Shown here one piece after another: positions 6,705-6,986 of a stretch of DNA of 6,986 nucleotides (position 1 is the stretch's first letter; each line of letters starts with the position of its first letter). The translations under genes were made by a program, and so were the position numbers. Origin of the DNA: Candidatus Micrarchaeum sp. (GTDB lineage Archaea > Micrarchaeota > Micrarchaeia > CAILAH01); assembly GCA_020723045.1 (NCBI GenBank), contig DYJQ01000001.1:35724-42709 (forward strand), written 5' to 3'. The notes under the pieces were generated by a model. The model had not been told where the DNA came from. It worked only from the letters and a program-made list of their open reading frames with translations, and made no database searches.

Positions 6705-6923
6705 TCATATCCCCAGCCCCTTCTTTATCTGCTCGAGTGATGTACGTTTTCCCCGTTTCATCTCCTTTTCTGCAATTTCAATTGATTTCCTGAATTCAGG
6801 GTTTATCTCTAAGTGGTCTTCTATGAGGTCTTCGATCACATTCTCATAGCTCTCATCTTTTGTCATCTTCATGTTTTCGAGCCGCTTCTTCAGCTTTTCT
6901 GAAATCTTAACCGTGGTATACAT
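6705..6923 (-). CDS. Antitoxin of the RelE pair (VapB/RelB-like)
   Basis: A 72-residue, highly charged protein starting MYTTVKISEKLKKRLENMK. This is a strand followed by a helix, in the style of ribbon-helix-helix antitoxins that bind operator DNA. A helical stretch, ESYENVIEDLIEDHLE (24-39), follows. The C-terminal tail, KRGKRTSLEQIKKGLGI (56-72), would wrap and block the toxin. I chose the ATG at 6923-6921 over the in-frame ATG at 6962-6960, which would add 13 residues, for two reasons. TTVKIS at the N-terminus is typical of the family, and a TATA box lies between the two ATGs at the right distance to start transcription at 6923. The transcript would then be leaderless. The gene abuts the toxin gene. 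I infer the antitoxin role from its position and character; the exact family is uncertain. Confidence 0.82.
   Translation of the reverse strand: MYTTVKISEKLKKRLENMKMTKDESYENVIEDLIEDHLEINPEFRKSIEIAEKEMKRGKRTSLEQIKKGLGI
6711..6714 (-). promoter_or_regulatory. Shine-Dalgarno site for the toxin gene
   Basis: Read on the - strand, GGGG lies 6 bases before the toxin ATG, inside the last codons of the antitoxin gene. A second GGGG (6717-6720) is a little further upstream. This internal site supports coupled translation of toxin after antitoxin. Confidence 0.5.
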
Positions 6924-6924
6924 G

Positions 6925-6955
6925 GGTATACTTTGGTATCCATAATTTATATACC
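6925..6955. promoter_or_regulatory. Possible autoregulatory operator, GGTAT half-sites
   Basis: On the + strand GGTAT occurs at 6925-6929 and again at 6935-6939, exactly 10 bases (one helical turn) apart. An inverted copy, ATACC, lies at 6951-6955, so GGTATA and TATACC form an inverted repeat centred near 6940 that covers the TATA box. Antitoxins of this type usually repress their own promoter. The half-sites are short and AT-rich, so this is tentative. Confidence 0.4.
6944..6953 (-). promoter_or_regulatory. Archaeal TATA box of the toxin-antitoxin operon
   Basis: Read on the - strand this is TATATAAATT, preceded by ACAAGG, a purine-rich BRE-like element. Its centre is about 26 bases from the antitoxin ATG at 6923, the usual archaeal TATA-to-start distance. 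Transcription would therefore begin at or next to the ATG. Confidence 0.7.
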
Positions 6956-6986
6956 TTGTCATAATGGTTATGTCAGGACCCGAAAT

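Noticed and set aside
6631..6849. Plus-strand open frame across the toxin-antitoxin junction
   Set aside because: It is antisense to two well-supported genes, spans their boundary, and shows no family resemblance.
6946..6986. Possible divergent + strand gene: TTTATATA at 6946-6953 with ATG at 6964 or 6970 reading MVMSGPE
   Set aside because: The ATGs lie only about 15-21 bases from the TATA centre, too close for a normal start. The BRE-like purines are on the side that favours the - strand, and only seven codons are visible before the window ends.

Overview
The window is archaeal chromosome. It carries both subunits of the archaea-specific replicative DNA polymerase D (PolD) in tandem on the + strand, followed by a small toxin-antitoxin pair on the - strand. 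PolD, an archaeal TATA box placed for leaderless transcription, and GAGGT/GGGG-type Shine-Dalgarno sites all point to a euryarchaeote or a DPANN-type archaeon. I cannot place it more precisely from sequence alone.

Layout. Positions 1-141 hold two exact 55-bp direct repeats with a 71-bp period, the first starting at base 1. This stretch probably includes the end of an unidentified upstream gene. Positions 142-1701 encode DP1, the small proofreading-exonuclease subunit, with all calcineurin/Mre11-type phosphoesterase motifs present. Positions 1714-6444 encode DP2, the large polymerase subunit. It reads as a 1576-residue precursor containing a 466-residue intein (4300-5697). The intein sits directly before the Cys of the catalytic NCDGDED motif, so the polymerase active site exists only after splicing. 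The intein carries a two-motif LAGLIDADG homing endonuclease and a putative helix-turn-helix segment. Its C-terminal splicing block is atypical: Phe replaces the penultimate His, and Ser replaces the usual block F Asp. The mature DP2 would be 1110 residues and ends in a PCNA-binding (PIP) motif.

On the - strand, 6705-6923 encodes a VapB/RelB-like antitoxin and 6447-6704 a RelE/ParE-family toxin, with the antitoxin stop and toxin start abutting. A TATA box and GGTAT half-sites lie just upstream. The toxin gene converges on DP2 with only 2 bp between stop codons.

How the genes work together: DP1 and DP2 form the heterodimeric replicative polymerase, which is tethered to the PCNA clamp through the DP2 tail. 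The intein is a selfish element held in place by sitting in an essential active site. The toxin-antitoxin pair is an independent accessory module. No wholly new system is visible. The most unusual features are the variant splicing residues of the active-site intein and the flush 55-bp repeat at the left edge.
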